Positions 41,991 through 52,745 of a stretch of DNA of 64,000 nucleotides are shown here, piece after piece. The stretch is from NCBI GenBank assembly GCA_029582165.1, contig CM055876.1, positions 12,292,501 through 12,356,500 of the forward strand, given 5' to 3'. Below the pieces are notes generated by a model. It was not told the DNA's origin, ran no database searches, and saw nothing but the letters and a program-made list of their open reading frames with translations. The first letter of the stretch is position 1; each line of letters opens with the position of its first letter. The translations under genes and the position numbers were made by a program. Source of the stretch: Portulaca oleracea (Eukaryota > Streptophyta > Magnoliopsida > Caryophyllales > Portulacaceae).

Positions 41991-42896
41991 TCTCCTATGT
42001 TCCAGAACATGCCCTTCTTAATTACGTCCCTGACTCCCAATATGCTTGTATATACACAACAAACATTCACAAAGTTAAGTCTAATTTGAATGTATACAAG
42101 CCTACAATGTAAGTTTGTATATACACCTCACAAGATCCTAGGTTCAACATCTAAGAGAGGTGCATTTTTACTAATAATTGTATTCCTAATTAATATTTTA
42201 TTAACTTTTTCAATCGTTTTATCATGGAATATAAATATTTTTATAGTAATTTAATTAATTTCTGATAAAGCAGATTAATTATATAAATAAATTATTACGG
42301 TGTATTTGTTTCGTTAAAAATTAGTATCTTTTGATGTCAAACTTGCTTATTTTGATTTTTATCCTTTACAAAGAGTATTGTCAATAAAAGTTAAAAAGAA
42401 TTTTTTTATTTATTTCTCATTTATATACACTTAGAAATATATTTGAGTTTTGTTTCAAAACATCTTACATTTCATTCGACATGAAATAAGTTGACTTTAC
42501 AACCTTTTTGAACATTTTGTCCAGCTTTTACGTGCTCCTTCCCTGAACCTTCGTTGTTGTATCTTGAAATCTATATTGTTGTTCTAGTAGGGATTTCTTT
42601 TACTAATATTAATGACACTTATAACTTGTTTTTTCTTAGCATATTCAAATAAGTTTTATTGTAATTATATTAGTTCAAGTTTGACTTTATAAATTTGCTT
42701 ATATTTTAAAATAGTCTATTCAATTTGTCACTTTAACTTAAATAGCATTAGCATTCACCATATTTGTATCTTTCTTTTACTTAACCAAAACGTTAAATTA
42801 AGTTCAACTTGAATCAAATTTGTTTGAATTTTAGTAGTTAGCTCTTGCCACTATTTCAACATAAATGTAATGACTTCTTTAGTAATTTATGTATGA
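41991..42896. other. AT-rich intergenic DNA
   Basis: No feature was seen other than a short inverted repeat (cttgtatatacac at 42045 against gtatacaagcct and gtttgtatatacac at 42090-42127). Confidence 0.5.
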
Positions 42897-42901
42897 GTCT
42901 C

Positions 42902-43177
42902 TGATATGGAGGAGACAACCAATTAACTAACTTGGTGAGTTGGCAAGTTGTTATAACAGAATAAATAAATGGTTGAATGGTTATAGCTTCTTTTGGGCAG
43001 GAATTCATCTATAAATAGAATTCTCCTTTGTACTGTTACATTCAATGAATACAGAAATACAACATCTACTTTCACTATTTTCTCTCTTCTATACTCTTCT
43101 CTCAAATCTCTGTAACTGGCTATAGCTACTCAGAGGGCCTTTCTCCATTAATGTGCACCTCTCCTCGAGCTATAACA
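42902..43177 (+). repeat. 5' LTR of the chromovirus (276 bp)
   Basis: Nearly identical to 47709-47985. It contains ctataaatagaat (43010-43022), a good TATA box, so transcription should begin about 30 bp downstream. Confidence 0.94.
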
Positions 43178-43235
43178 TTGGTATCAGAGCTTTACGATCA
43201 AACTGGGGATTACAACTAGGAGTAAATCTGATCAA

Positions 43236-44330
43236 ATGGGAAACATCGAAGAATTGATGAACAATCTGATGGCGCAACAAACGGAGATGATGAAGCAGTT
43301 TGCGGAGCATCGTAATGAACTGGCGACTCAACAGCAATTACTTGGCAATTTATCACAACGATTTGAGGAACTTGAAAGAGGTATACCTAACACTCCTCAT
43401 GGACAAACTGGTTTGGGTAGTCATGGGAGTAAATTTGGGGATATTGAATCTGGAGGTTCTAGAATAATGCATGCAAATCCACGAATTGAATTTCCTACTT
43501 TTGATGGCTATAACGTACGTAATTGGATTAAGAAATGTGTACGGTATTTTTCTCTTTGCAAAGTGTCTGAGGATCAGAGAGTGGACATAGCGTCTATGTA
43601 TTTGGTGGGAAAAGCTGAAATGTGGTATAGTAGTTATTCTGTTGGAAGGAGGAATGTTGAATGGGAGGATTTTGTTGCTGATGTGTGTGCAAGATTTAGG
43701 GATGATGGAGGATCGCGAGTGGTTAAGGAATTCAATATGTTACAACAATTGCATTTTGGATCATTAGAGGAGTATGTGGATAAGTTTGAAGAGCTTAAGG
43801 CTCTTATAAATGATGAAAAATGTGGTGCTACCTGACTCTTATTTCCTTGATAGTTTTGTGGGTGGATTACAACCTGAACTCAAATCATTTGTGCGAGCTT
43901 TTAAACCAGACACATTGACAGAAGCAATAGAATATGCGAGATGTCAGGAAGAGACTGTGTTAGCTTTGAGAGTGAGAGTACCTCCACAAAAAACATTTTC
44001 TACTACATCTCAGCAGAAACCTTACTCTAAACATCTATTGCCAACACCTAAAAACACATCGCAAACCCTTGGAAATACTAGACATCCTATTAGGTTTGTT
44101 CCAGCTGCTGTAAGAGCAGAAAAATGGCTAAGGGGTTGTGCTATTATTATGATAAACCTTTTGAGAGAGGACATACATGTGCCAATAGGACCACTCAATT
44201 ATTTCTAGTAGAAGTACCTGGCGTAGTAGAGGAGGAAGAAGATGGTGATGAAGAAGAGGTGCTTTGGCAAGGAGTTAATACTCAGGATCTCAATTCGGAT
44301 CCTCACGTTTCTGTATGTGCTTTACATGGT
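43236..44330 (+). pseudogene. Chromovirus Gag, two frameshifts
   Basis: The ATG at 43236 opens Gag. A coiled N-terminal part (MAQQTEMMKQFAEHRNELA) leads to RIEFPTFDGYNVRNWIKKC, YLVGKAEMWYSSY, FVADVCARFRD and FGSLEEYVDKFEELKALI. The protein shifts frame near 43825 (SYFLDSFVGGLQPELKSFV continues it) and again near 44130. The zinc-knuckle position reads CYYYDKPFERGHTC: the usual second Cys is Tyr, which would impair zinc binding. Confidence 0.85.
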
Positions 44331-44840
44331 AGTCCTAGTTATAGGACCATGCGAGTTACAGGCTACTATGGTCGAAAATCATTACATATCCTTATAGATT
44401 CAGGTAGTACACACAACTTTTTGGATTTATCTCTAGCTAAGAAGTTGGGCTGTGAAATAGTAGAGATACCCTCACAAGCTGTGACAGTGGCAGATGGGAA
44501 GTAGTTGCAGTGTAGGTAGATGTGTAAAGGGTTTAAATGGAAGCTTCAGAGAACCATCTATGAATCTAATGTGATGTTGATACCTCTTGGGGGGTGTGAT
44601 ATGGTGTTAGGGATTCAGTGGTTGGATCTTTTGGGGACCATTAGGTGGAATTTCAGAAGTTTGTGGATGGAATTTGAATATGGAGGAAAAACACATATGC
44701 TCCGGGGCATTAAGAGGGAGTTGAGGTTGGTTAAGAAGGACAACTTTAAGAGGGTGTTGAAACAACCTTCACAGATGTGTATGTTGCAAGTCGTTCAGGT
44801 TCAGGGCTCAGATGATGTGATACAATGTCATAACTCATAA
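44331..44840 (+). pseudogene. Chromovirus aspartic protease
   Basis: The protease catalytic motif LIDSGSTHNFLD (about 44392) is intact, and GCDMVLGIQWLDLLG closes the domain. Two TAG codons (44503-44505 and 44518-44520) split it in the same frame. Confidence 0.85.
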
Positions 44841-45522
44841 GCTGGAATCAAACAGTGAACATTCTGAGTTGGGTCTAGTCCTAGATTACTTCCAGGATCT
44901 TTTTCAAGAGCCTGTGAACTTACCTCCTTCTAGAGGTGAGTTTGATCATAAAATACCCCTCCAATGTGGTTCTGGTCCTGTGAACATCAGACCTTATAGA
45001 TATCCTCTGAAATAAAAAGATGTGATTGAGAAATTGATTGATGAAATGCTTAAGAATGGGGTTATACAGCACAGTTTCAGCCCATTTGCATCACCGATTG
45101 TATTAGTGGGTAAGAAGGATGGCACCTGGAGGCTATGCATTGATTACAGGGAGCTTAATAGAAACACTGTCAAAGATAAATTCCCGATACCAGTTGTGGA
45201 TGAGTTAATTGATGAGCTGGCTGGGGCCAAAATTTTGAGCAAAATTGATCTCAGATCTGGCTATCATCAACTGAGGATGAGCGAGGAGGATGTTTACAAA
45301 ACTGCATTCAAAACTCATAATGGGCATTATGAGTTTTTGGTAATGCTTTTTGGTCTCACTAATGCCCCAGCAACTTTCCAAAGATTGATGAATCATGTGT
45401 TCAAGGAGTTTCTCAAAAAGTCAGTACTGGTTTTCTTTGATGATATACTGGTGTATAGCAAGAATGTTGAGGACCATGTTAAGCATTTACATGATGTTTT
45501 GCAAACCATGAGGGATAACTAA
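44841..45522 (+). pseudogene. Chromovirus reverse transcriptase
   Basis: RT motifs in order: [85 protein letters not shown], and catalytic FFDDILVYS (about 45433). TAA at 45013-45015 and TAA at 45520-45522 interrupt the frame at sites where Gln is usual. Confidence 0.9.
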
Positions 45523-46074
45523 TTGCTTGCTAAGAAGAGTAAATGTGCATTTGGGGTGAGTAGGGTGGAGTATTTGGGTCATTTCATCTCAGGAGAAGGG
45601 GTCTCAACTATCCCTAGCAAGGTGAAAGCTATAAAAGATTGGCCAGTTCCAGTTAACATAAAAGAGTTAAGGAGTTTTTTGGGGCTAGCAGGCTATTATA
45701 GAAAATTTGTTAGACATTTTTCTTGGATTAGTAAGCCTCTCACAACTCTTTTGAAGAAAGGAGGGTTTCAATGGAATGAAGAATCAGGGAAAGCTTTCCA
45801 ACAATTAAAGGATGCTTTATGCTCAGCTCCTGTGTTAGTAGTCCCAGATTTCACCAAAACTTTTGTGGTAGAAACTGATGCATCAATGGGAGGTATTGGT
45901 GTTGTGCTTATGCAAGATGGCCATCCTTTGGCTTTCATTAGTAGGTCCCTAGGGCCAAAGTGGAAAAAGTTGTCTGTATATGAAAAAGAGCTGCTGGCAT
46001 TGGTCTTCGCTGTCCAAAAGTGGGAGCAGTATCTTGTCTATAAACCTTTCATTATCAAGGCTGATTAGAAAAGC
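45523..46074 (+). pseudogene. Chromovirus RT thumb and RNase H
   Basis: The frame reads KCAFGVSRVEYLGHFIS, RSFLGLAGYYRKFVRHFSWI, then RNase H with VETDASMGGIGVVL and YEKELLALVFAVQKW. It is in the same frame as the RT and integrase, with TAG at 46066-46068 (A-D-stop-K-S-L), again at a usual Gln. Confidence 0.88.
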
Positions 46075-47430
46075 TTGAAGTGGCATTTAGAAACTAAGAT
46101 ATCTACTCCTTTCCAACAATTTTGGCTGTCGAAATTAATGGGCTACACCTATGAAATACAATACAAAAGTGGTAAAGAGAATGTGGCTGCAGATGCTTGG
46201 GTTTCTGGGGCTGAATTATTGACAGTAGCTGTTTCTACCTTTGATACTGATTTGTTGCAGGAGATTCAGGCAAGTTACTTAAATGATGTAGCAGTACAAG
46301 AACTCCTTCTTAAGTTCCAGCAAGGGGAGATAGTACCTAATTACAGTTTAGTGGATGGAGTATTAAGGAAGAAGGGGAAGTTAGTGGTTGGCTCGAATAA
46401 TGCTTTGAGAGAAAAAATATTACAGTGGAGTCATGCTACACCTGTAGGGGGACATTCAGGACGAGATGCCACCATAAGGAAGGTTCGAAATATGTTCTAT
46501 TGGAAGGGAATTAATAAGCAAGTCTCTAATTTTATCAGGAGATGTTATGTTTGTCAGGCTTGCAAATACGACAATGCTGCATACCCTGGTTTATTACAAC
46601 CCTTGCCTATCCCTAAGAGGGTTTGGGAAGATATATCCATGGATTTTATTGATGGATTACCAAAGTCCATGGGTAACTCTGTTATATTTGCGGTGGTTGA
46701 TCGATTGAGTAAATATGCCCACTTCATTGCTCTAAAACATCCCTATTCTGCTATGGATGTTGCACAAGCTTATTTGGACTATGTATACAAACTGCATGGG
46801 ATGCCACTCAGTATTGTGAGTGATCGAGACCCAATTTTCCTCAGTCAATTCTGGAAGGCTTTATTTGAAGTCCATGGGGTCACACTCAAATTGTCATCTT
46901 CCTATCATCCTCAGACTGATGGGCAGACTGAGGTCGTCAACAGATGTGTTGAGGCATATTTGAGGTGTATGTGCTCTCAATCGCCGAAGGACTGGTGTAA
47001 GTATCTCCCATTGGCCGAGTGGTGGTACAACACTAATTATCACACGGCTATCAAAATTACACCCTTCCAAGCAATTTATGGCTATCCTCCTCCTCTTCAC
47101 ATGCCCTACTTGCCTGGGGAGTCCACAGTAGCAGTTGTTGATAACACTCTACAGCAAAGGGAAGAGATGATTAAGCAACTCAAGCATAATTTACAAGTAT
47201 CCTAGCATAGAATGGTTCAGCAAGCTAATGGCCATAGAACTGAGAGAGTATTTCAGATTGGTGATTGGGTTTTGGTCAAGTTACAACCCTACAGACAGAT
47301 GTCTGTACAGCACAGGAGTAATGAGAAACTAGCTCCCAAATACTTTGGTCCGTTTCAGGTCATTGATAAAGTGGGTGAGGTGGCGTACAAGCTTTCCTTC
47401 CCAAATGAAGTGACGATCCACAATGTATAA
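46075..47430 (+). pseudogene. Chromovirus integrase
   Basis: The zinc-binding HHCC segment (HATPVGGHSGRDATIRKV, RCYVCQACK) precedes the catalytic triad: Asp in ISMDFIDGLP, Asp in IVSDRDPIF, Glu in TDGQTEVVNR. The C-terminal GPF/Y segment reads [20 protein letters not shown] at 47203-47205 (V-S-stop-H-R-M) and a TAA at 47428-47430 (IHNV-stop-HVSQLK) interrupt it. Confidence 0.9.
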
Positions 47431-47697
47431 CATGTTTCCCAATTGAAGTTGTTTACTGGATCTCTGCCCAATGAGCCACATATACCAACCTTCTTACAGG
47501 GAAAAGATGCTGCTGAAGAGCTACAACCATATATGATTGTGGATAGAAGGATTAAGAAGAGGCGTAATAAAGCTGATGTTCAGTATTTAGTGCAGTGGCA
47601 GGGCACTGAGCTGCATGATGCTACTTGGGTATGGGCTGCTGAATTTGAGAAGCAATTTCCTCAGTTTCAACAGCTTTGTGGGCAAAGCTGTTTTTAA
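47431..47697 (+). pseudogene. Chromodomain at the integrase C-terminus
   Basis: The C-terminus reads PYMIVDRRIKKRRNKADVQY, then LVQWQGTELHDATWVW, the chromodomain fold pattern with its aromatic cage positions partly kept (W in QW, W in TWVW). In chromoviruses this targets integration to marked chromatin. The natural stop (TTTTAA) runs into the polypurine tract at 47696-47707. Confidence 0.85.
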
Positions 47698-47708
47698 GGG
47701 GGGAAGAA

Positions 47709-47985
47709 TGATATGGAGGAGACAACCAAGTAACTAACTTGGTGAGCTGGCAAGTTGCTATAACAGAATAAATAAATGGTTGAATGGTTATAGCTTCTTT
47801 TGGGCAGGAATTCATCTATAAATAGAATTCTCCTTTGTACTGTTACATTCAATGAATACAGAAATACAACATCTACTTCCACTATTTTCTCTCTTCTATA
47901 CTCTTCTCTCAAATCTCTGTAACTGGCTATAGCTACTCGAGAGGGCCTTTCTCAATTAATGTGCACCTCTCCTCGAGCTATAACA
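47709..47985 (+). repeat. 3' LTR of the chromovirus (277 bp)
   Basis: Partner of 42902-43177. It differs by only a few substitutions and one inserted base (ctactcgagagg against ctactcagagg). Confidence 0.94.
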
Positions 47986-47991
47986 GTCTCA

Positions 47992-49003
47992 TCTATTCTA
48001 TTAAGTATATTAAAACAAAACAAATTCAATGAGCTATTGTCATGTGTCATGTATATATAAAAAAATAAAAAATAACTCATTTTTATGGAGTTGGAAAATT
48101 TTCATTGATTCATTTATTTGATGTACTCATTAGATGTGTTAAATATTATTATTTGTTAATTAATAAAATAAGTTACAATTAATAATCAAAAAGTTACTCT
48201 GAGGTACCCTAACTTTTGGTGACATATTTTTTAGGTACCCCAACTTTTCAAAACTAATTTTGAGGTACCCTTACTTTTTGGGTTAGTAATTATTTGATGC
48301 TTTTTCGACCATTAATTTTATTAAATTACCAAAATGCCCTTGTTCTTTCCTTCTTGAAGAAATATCATTGAAGAAGAAGAATGAGGGTATTTCGGTCACT
48401 TAATAAAATTAATGGTCGGAAACGTACCAAATAATTACTAACCCAAAATGTAAGGGTACCTCAAAATTAGTTTTGAAAAGTTAGGGTAACGAAAAATAGT
48501 TTCCCCAAATATTAGGGTACCTCCGAGTAATTTTTTGATTAATAATAGCTATCAACCATTAAGTACACAAATGTATTTCATGGAAAAATGAAGAGTAGGC
48601 ATTGTCATTTATATTCACGCTTTACTCTTCTTATTTTTCTTTAATGGTAACATGTTACCTTTTATTGATTTGTAGTATCAAAACGAATTATATAGTTGTT
48701 TCAGTTTATTCAAATTAACTAAAATGAAAAATACTATTATTCTTTATTATATGTGTTTAAGACAAAATTATAGCACATATTTTGTGATTTTTTTCATATT
48801 AATAATAATATTTAATTCACTAAATTGAAGAATAAATTATTTGATGATATTTTCTTATATATCATCTATATATATGAAAAATAAATATTTCAATTTTAAT
48901 CAGCTTAAGACACATATTTTTATCAAAAAAATTTAACATATAAATTTGAATAATTTGATAATTGAAAATCTTCCCGTGTATCGCACGGGATATATAGCGC
49001 TAG
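47992..49003 (+). mobile_element. Helitron-like non-autonomous element (about 1.0 kb)
   Basis: The 5' end reads tctattctattaagtatatt after an A (47991), typical of plant Helitron TC ends. The 3' end has a hairpin, tcccgtg-tatcg-cacggga (48972-48990), then about 10 nt, then CTAG (49000-49003) followed by T: the CTRR-end and A/T insertion rule for Helitrons. No RepHel is present. A foldback MITE lies inside. The Reina element inserted only 6 bp from its left end, so the left boundary is tentative. Confidence 0.62.
48184..48541. mobile_element. Foldback MITE with about 150-bp inverted arms
   Basis: The left arm (aatcaaaaagttactctgag...ttaattttattaa) and right arm are inverted copies for nearly their whole length, leaving a loop of about 70 bp around 48330-48395. 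The phrase gaggtaccct(a/t)ac recurs within each arm. There are no ORFs. Flanks are AT-rich so the target duplication is not clear. Confidence 0.82.
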
Positions 49004-49036
49004 TTCAATTATTAAATCAACACTTTGGTTTTCTTA

Positions 49037-49251
49037 GACCCTGTTCTTTTCTGTGATTGGCAAACTGCGGTGTCACAGCATACCGCAGTTTGTCACAACT
49101 CACCACACTTTACCACAAATCATTACTTTTCTCTCTCCTCACTTTTCTCCTCTACTTTTTACATTCTCTCTCCTCACCTATCCTACATATCAATAACCTA
49201 CCACAATTCCACCACACCATACCGCAAAATACCGCAGAAAAGAACATGGCC
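49037..49251. mobile_element. MITE, PIF/Harbinger-like, 215 bp
   Basis: The ends are inverted copies (gaccctgttcttttctg at left; cagaaaagaacatggcc at right). The flanks are TTA on both sides (49034-49036 and 49252-49254). Internal gcataccgcag / accgcag phrases occur near each end. It is noncoding. Confidence 0.8.
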
Positions 49252-49254
49252 TTA

Positions 49255-49897
49255 ATCTAAATATAGTCAAATATGTTATCTTTGGAACATGTTCATTTTA
49301 GTTTTTAAATTGCTTAATTTGTCCTTTATCTTTGCAATAAAGCCAATAAAAGTTATGATTCTACGGAATCATTTAGTTAATCTAAATATGCATCACATTG
49401 ACATAGCTCACCGCTTTACATTTCTTACTACATTCAAAATGAGTCTAACTTGCATCTTGATGGTCAAAACTTGACTTTGCCTACCCTTAACATTATTTAA
49501 TAATAGGCCTACAAAGAAACTAACATAAAACTTTTTTTTAAAAAAATATCAATATAATATTGGGTTTATTACTCTTTAGTGTTAGGCTTAAGATTTATTA
49601 ACAAAAGTGGTATTTTTTACAGCTAAGTGTTGCCATCAATCAGTCCACTTTGACCAGCAATTTATTTTTGATTTAAATTTTGGAATATGAGTATAGGTCT
49701 GTCAAATGGCAGATGTGACTTGAAATGATGTCCTATCAGATATTTAAATTGAATAACTTTGTTATAATCGAAAAAAAAATTGAATAATTTTGTTTTGGAA
49801 AATGATCGAAAACGTTGCGTCTTAACTTATTTTGGAAGAAGAACTTAGGCAATTCATTCATATGAGGGTAAAGCAATTTCTTTCTAACCTGTTACTC
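49255..49897. other. AT-rich intergenic DNA
   Basis: No gene, repeat pair or element was recognised. Confidence 0.5.
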
Positions 49898-50012
49898 TCT
49901 CAAACTCTTCCCTACTTTCAATCTGATTTACCCATCACCACTCGATTGCCATTTTCTCAAACTCTTCCTACTTTCAATCTGATTTACCCATCACAATTCG
50001 ATTGCCTTTTTC
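49898..50012. repeat. 57-bp tandem duplication
   Basis: tctcaaactcttcc(c)tactttcaatctga...cgattgcc begins at 49898 and again at 49955, with few differences. Confidence 0.85.
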
Positions 50013-50054
50013 TACACTCGAAAATGTTAGAGACAGCCCCATCCCTCTCAATCT

Positions 50055-50138
50055 ATGGCCAGAAATCGGAAGAAGATAGCGAAATCGGTGGTCATAAAGA
50101 TCGATGGAGCTGTTCTGGGTATTGGTGCAGCAAACTGA
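50055..50138 (+). CDS. Small ORF (27 codons) with a basic N-terminus, uncertain
   Basis: The ATG at 50055 opens MARNRKKIAKSVVIKIDGA and ends LGIGAAN before TGA at 50136. The local GC content is higher than the flanks. It could be an exon relic or a captured fragment; I do not recognise it and it may be chance. Confidence 0.2.
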   Translation: MARNRKKIAKSVVIKIDGAVLGIGAAN

Positions 50139-50474
50139 GCATGAATTTGATCGACGAAGAATGGGGTGAAAGGAAGTTCTAATTTGTGCAGGTTTTGCCA
50201 AAAGGAAGTTCTTGATGAGTAAAGTTGTCGCAATCAGATTTTCCTAAACTCAGGATGTCAGGCTAGTAAAGATAGAATCCGGGTGTATTATGTAGGTTCA
50301 AGTTGAAACATTGAATTGGTGTTCTATATATAGTTGATTGTATATGTGATTTATATGATTCATTACATAAGTCATGACTACTACTTTTTGTAATGAGAAA
50401 TCAAGTTTTATTTTGGAAGAATTTGTGCTTTGAATATATTGTTTTATATGTTTGAGCTGGTATTTAATTCGTTA

Positions 50475-51310
50475 CAATCTATCCCCCATACCCTACGATG
50501 GTCACAAAATCATTATCCATGTAAATTTTGGATTGTTAACTCACAAACTTTTCAAGTTAACCCCGGACTTGTTGGGTTAACCACATTATTTTTCTGGGTT
50601 AATCACGACCAACAACTTAACTGCATGTTTCCATCTCAACTTCATATTTTTCAGTGGGTGTCAAGGGATTAGCATTGGTCAACAATCTATCCTCCATACC
50701 CTAGGATGGTTAGAAAATCATTGTCCATGTAAATCTTGGATGGTTAACCCACAAACTGTTCAGGTTAACCCAATACTTGCTGGGTTAACCACATTATTTT
50801 CCTGGGTTAACCATGACCAACAACTTAACTGCAAGTTTCCATCTCAATTTCACCTTTTTCAGTGTGCGTCAAGGGATTAGCATTGGTCATCAATCTATCC
50901 TCCATACCCTAGGATGGTCACAAAATCATTGTCCATGTAAATCCTGGATGGTTAACCCACAAACTGTTCAGGTTAACCCAGTACTTGTTGGGTTAACCAC
51001 ATTATTTTCCTGGGCTAACCATGACCAACAACTTCACTGCAAGTTTCCATCTCAATTTCACCTTTTTCAGTGTGCGTCAATGGATTAGCGTTGGTCATCA
51101 ATCTATCCTCCATAGCCTAGGATGGTCACAAAATCATTGTCCATGTAAATCCTAGATGGTTAACCCACAAATTGTTCAGGTTAACCCAATACTTGGTAGG
51201 TTAATCACATTATTTTGCTGGGTTAACCATGGCCAACAACTTAACTACAAGTTTCCATCTCAATTTAACCTTTTTAGGGCGCGTCAAGGGATTAGAGTCG
51301 ATTAACAATA
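50475..51310. repeat. 208-bp tandem array, four units plus a partial, copy A
   Basis: Units start caatctatc at 50475, 50683, 50891 and 51099, exactly 208 bp apart. Each carries four GTTAAC-centred palindromes (ggttaaccca..., gttcaggttaaccc, gggttaaccacatta, ctgggttaacc) spaced about 20-35 bp. Confidence 0.92.
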
Positions 51311-52164
51311 TATCCCTAAAGCAAGCAAAATACATGCATTGGAACTATTTTATTAGAAAATTTTGAAATATATCTGTGATAGATGCAAGCCATACTTATT
51401 TCGGGTTTCGTACTCTCATCCAATTCTATCGAAAACACCCCATGGAATCATGCTTTCTACTAATCACATCACAAATTCCAACAGTCAACGGCAAGCCGAC
51501 AACTTGCTAGCAAACCAATGCACTTTTCTCTCTTCTGAACTGATCATCCACAAAACTTGCAATAATTTGAAATTGAAGTAGGGATTCCACTAGATTTAGA
51601 CAGATTTGAATGAGAGCAACCATACCCCTGATTTAAAAGATAAAACATAAGGAAGCTAGTTATGTATGGATAATAGTCTTACCTGTTCCAATGTCAAAAA
51701 CATGATCACATTCCAAGCTCCTAGTCTGCCAAAATTTGGGAGAAACCCTTTAGAAAATGTCAAGTCCTTGCAAATAAGTCAACACGGTTACACGGTAAAC
51801 AGTTTAACCCGTGAAAAATACTAATTGGACCATACCATCTTAACATTAACAATGCAAGAAGTCTACATAATACAAGAGTAATAGTTGCCTCGATCAGATT
51901 CGCTTCACTATTACTCATTTTTGTTTAGACGAAAGGATGTCAAGCTAGTGAATACAAAATTCTTGTTTATTTCGTAGCTAAACTTGAAACCTCCAAGTGG
52001 TCTTCTATATATAGTTGATTGTAAACTTAGAAACCTCCAAGTGGTCTACTATATATAGTTCATTGTATATGTGATACGTTACAATTCGAGAGTAATACTT
52101 TTCAATGAGAAATCAAGTTTCGTTTTGGAAGAATTTATGCTTTGAAAATAATTTTCTATGAATT

Positions 52165-52745
52165 TAAAGCAGGTACATGGTCACAGAATCATAATCCATG
52201 CAAATTCTGGATGGTAAACCCACAAACCGTTCATGTTAACCCAGTACTTGTTGGGTTAACCACATTATTTTCTTGTGTTAACCATGACCAACAACTTAAT
52301 TACATGCTTCCATCTCAATTTAACCTTTTTTCAGGGTGCGTCAAGGGATTAGGGTTTGTCAACAATCTATTCCCCTTGCCCTAGGATGGTCACAAAATCA
52401 TTGTCCATGTAAATCCTGGATGGTTAACCCACAAACTGTTCAGGTTAACCCGTACTTGCTGGGTTAACCATATTATTTTCTTGGGTTAACCATGACCAAC
52501 AACTTAATTACATGTTTCTATCTCAATTTAACATTTTTCAGGGTGCGTCAAGGGATTAGGATTGGTCAACAATCTATCCTTGTCCCTAGGATGGTCACAA
52601 ATTATTGTCCATGCAAATCCTAAATGGTTAACTAACAAACTGTTCAGGTTAACCCAGTACTTATTGGGTTAACCACATTATTTTCTTGGATTAACCGTGA
52701 CCAATAACATAACTAGATATTTCCATCTCACTTTAACTTTATTTA
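52165..52745. repeat. 208-bp tandem array, about three units, copy B
   Basis: Units (the first partial) align at about 52170, 52363 and 52570. The same GTTAAC spacing is kept although the sequences have diverged from copy A. Confidence 0.9.

Larger units (their letters stand above)
42902..47985 (+). mobile_element. Complete Reina-type chromovirus (Ty3/gypsy), 5084 bp
   Basis: LTRs 42902-43177 and 47709-47985 (tgatatggaggag...gagctataaca) are highly similar. The five flanking bases are gtctc on both sides (42897-42901 and 47986-47990), a perfect target duplication. The primer-binding site TGGTATCAGAGC (43179-43190) is tRNA-Met type; a purine tract aaggggggaaga precedes the right LTR. The coding order is Gag, protease, RT, RNase H, integrase, chromodomain. 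Small size, short LTRs and domain order point to the Reina lineage. All domains are readable but the frame is broken by stops and at least two frameshifts. Confidence 0.94.
50215..52745. repeat. Segmental direct duplication (copy A 50215-51310, copy B 51885-52745)
   Basis: Copy A and copy B share the same order: a leader (ggatgtca(g/a)gctagt; ttctatatatagttgattgta; aatgagaaatcaagttt(t/c)), then an array of the same 208-bp repeat. They are separated by about 570 bp of unrelated sequence. Copy B has an extra internal duplication of aacctccaagtggtct(t/a)ctatatatag. Confidence 0.8.

Noticed and set aside
42040..42127. Inverted repeat cttgtatatacac / gtgtatatacaag type as a MITE
   Set aside because: Arms are short, imperfect and partly direct; no target duplication is visible.
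50475..52745. CRISPR-like array
   Set aside because: Units are long, contiguous 208-bp tandem repeats with no repeat-spacer alternation, in plant nuclear DNA.
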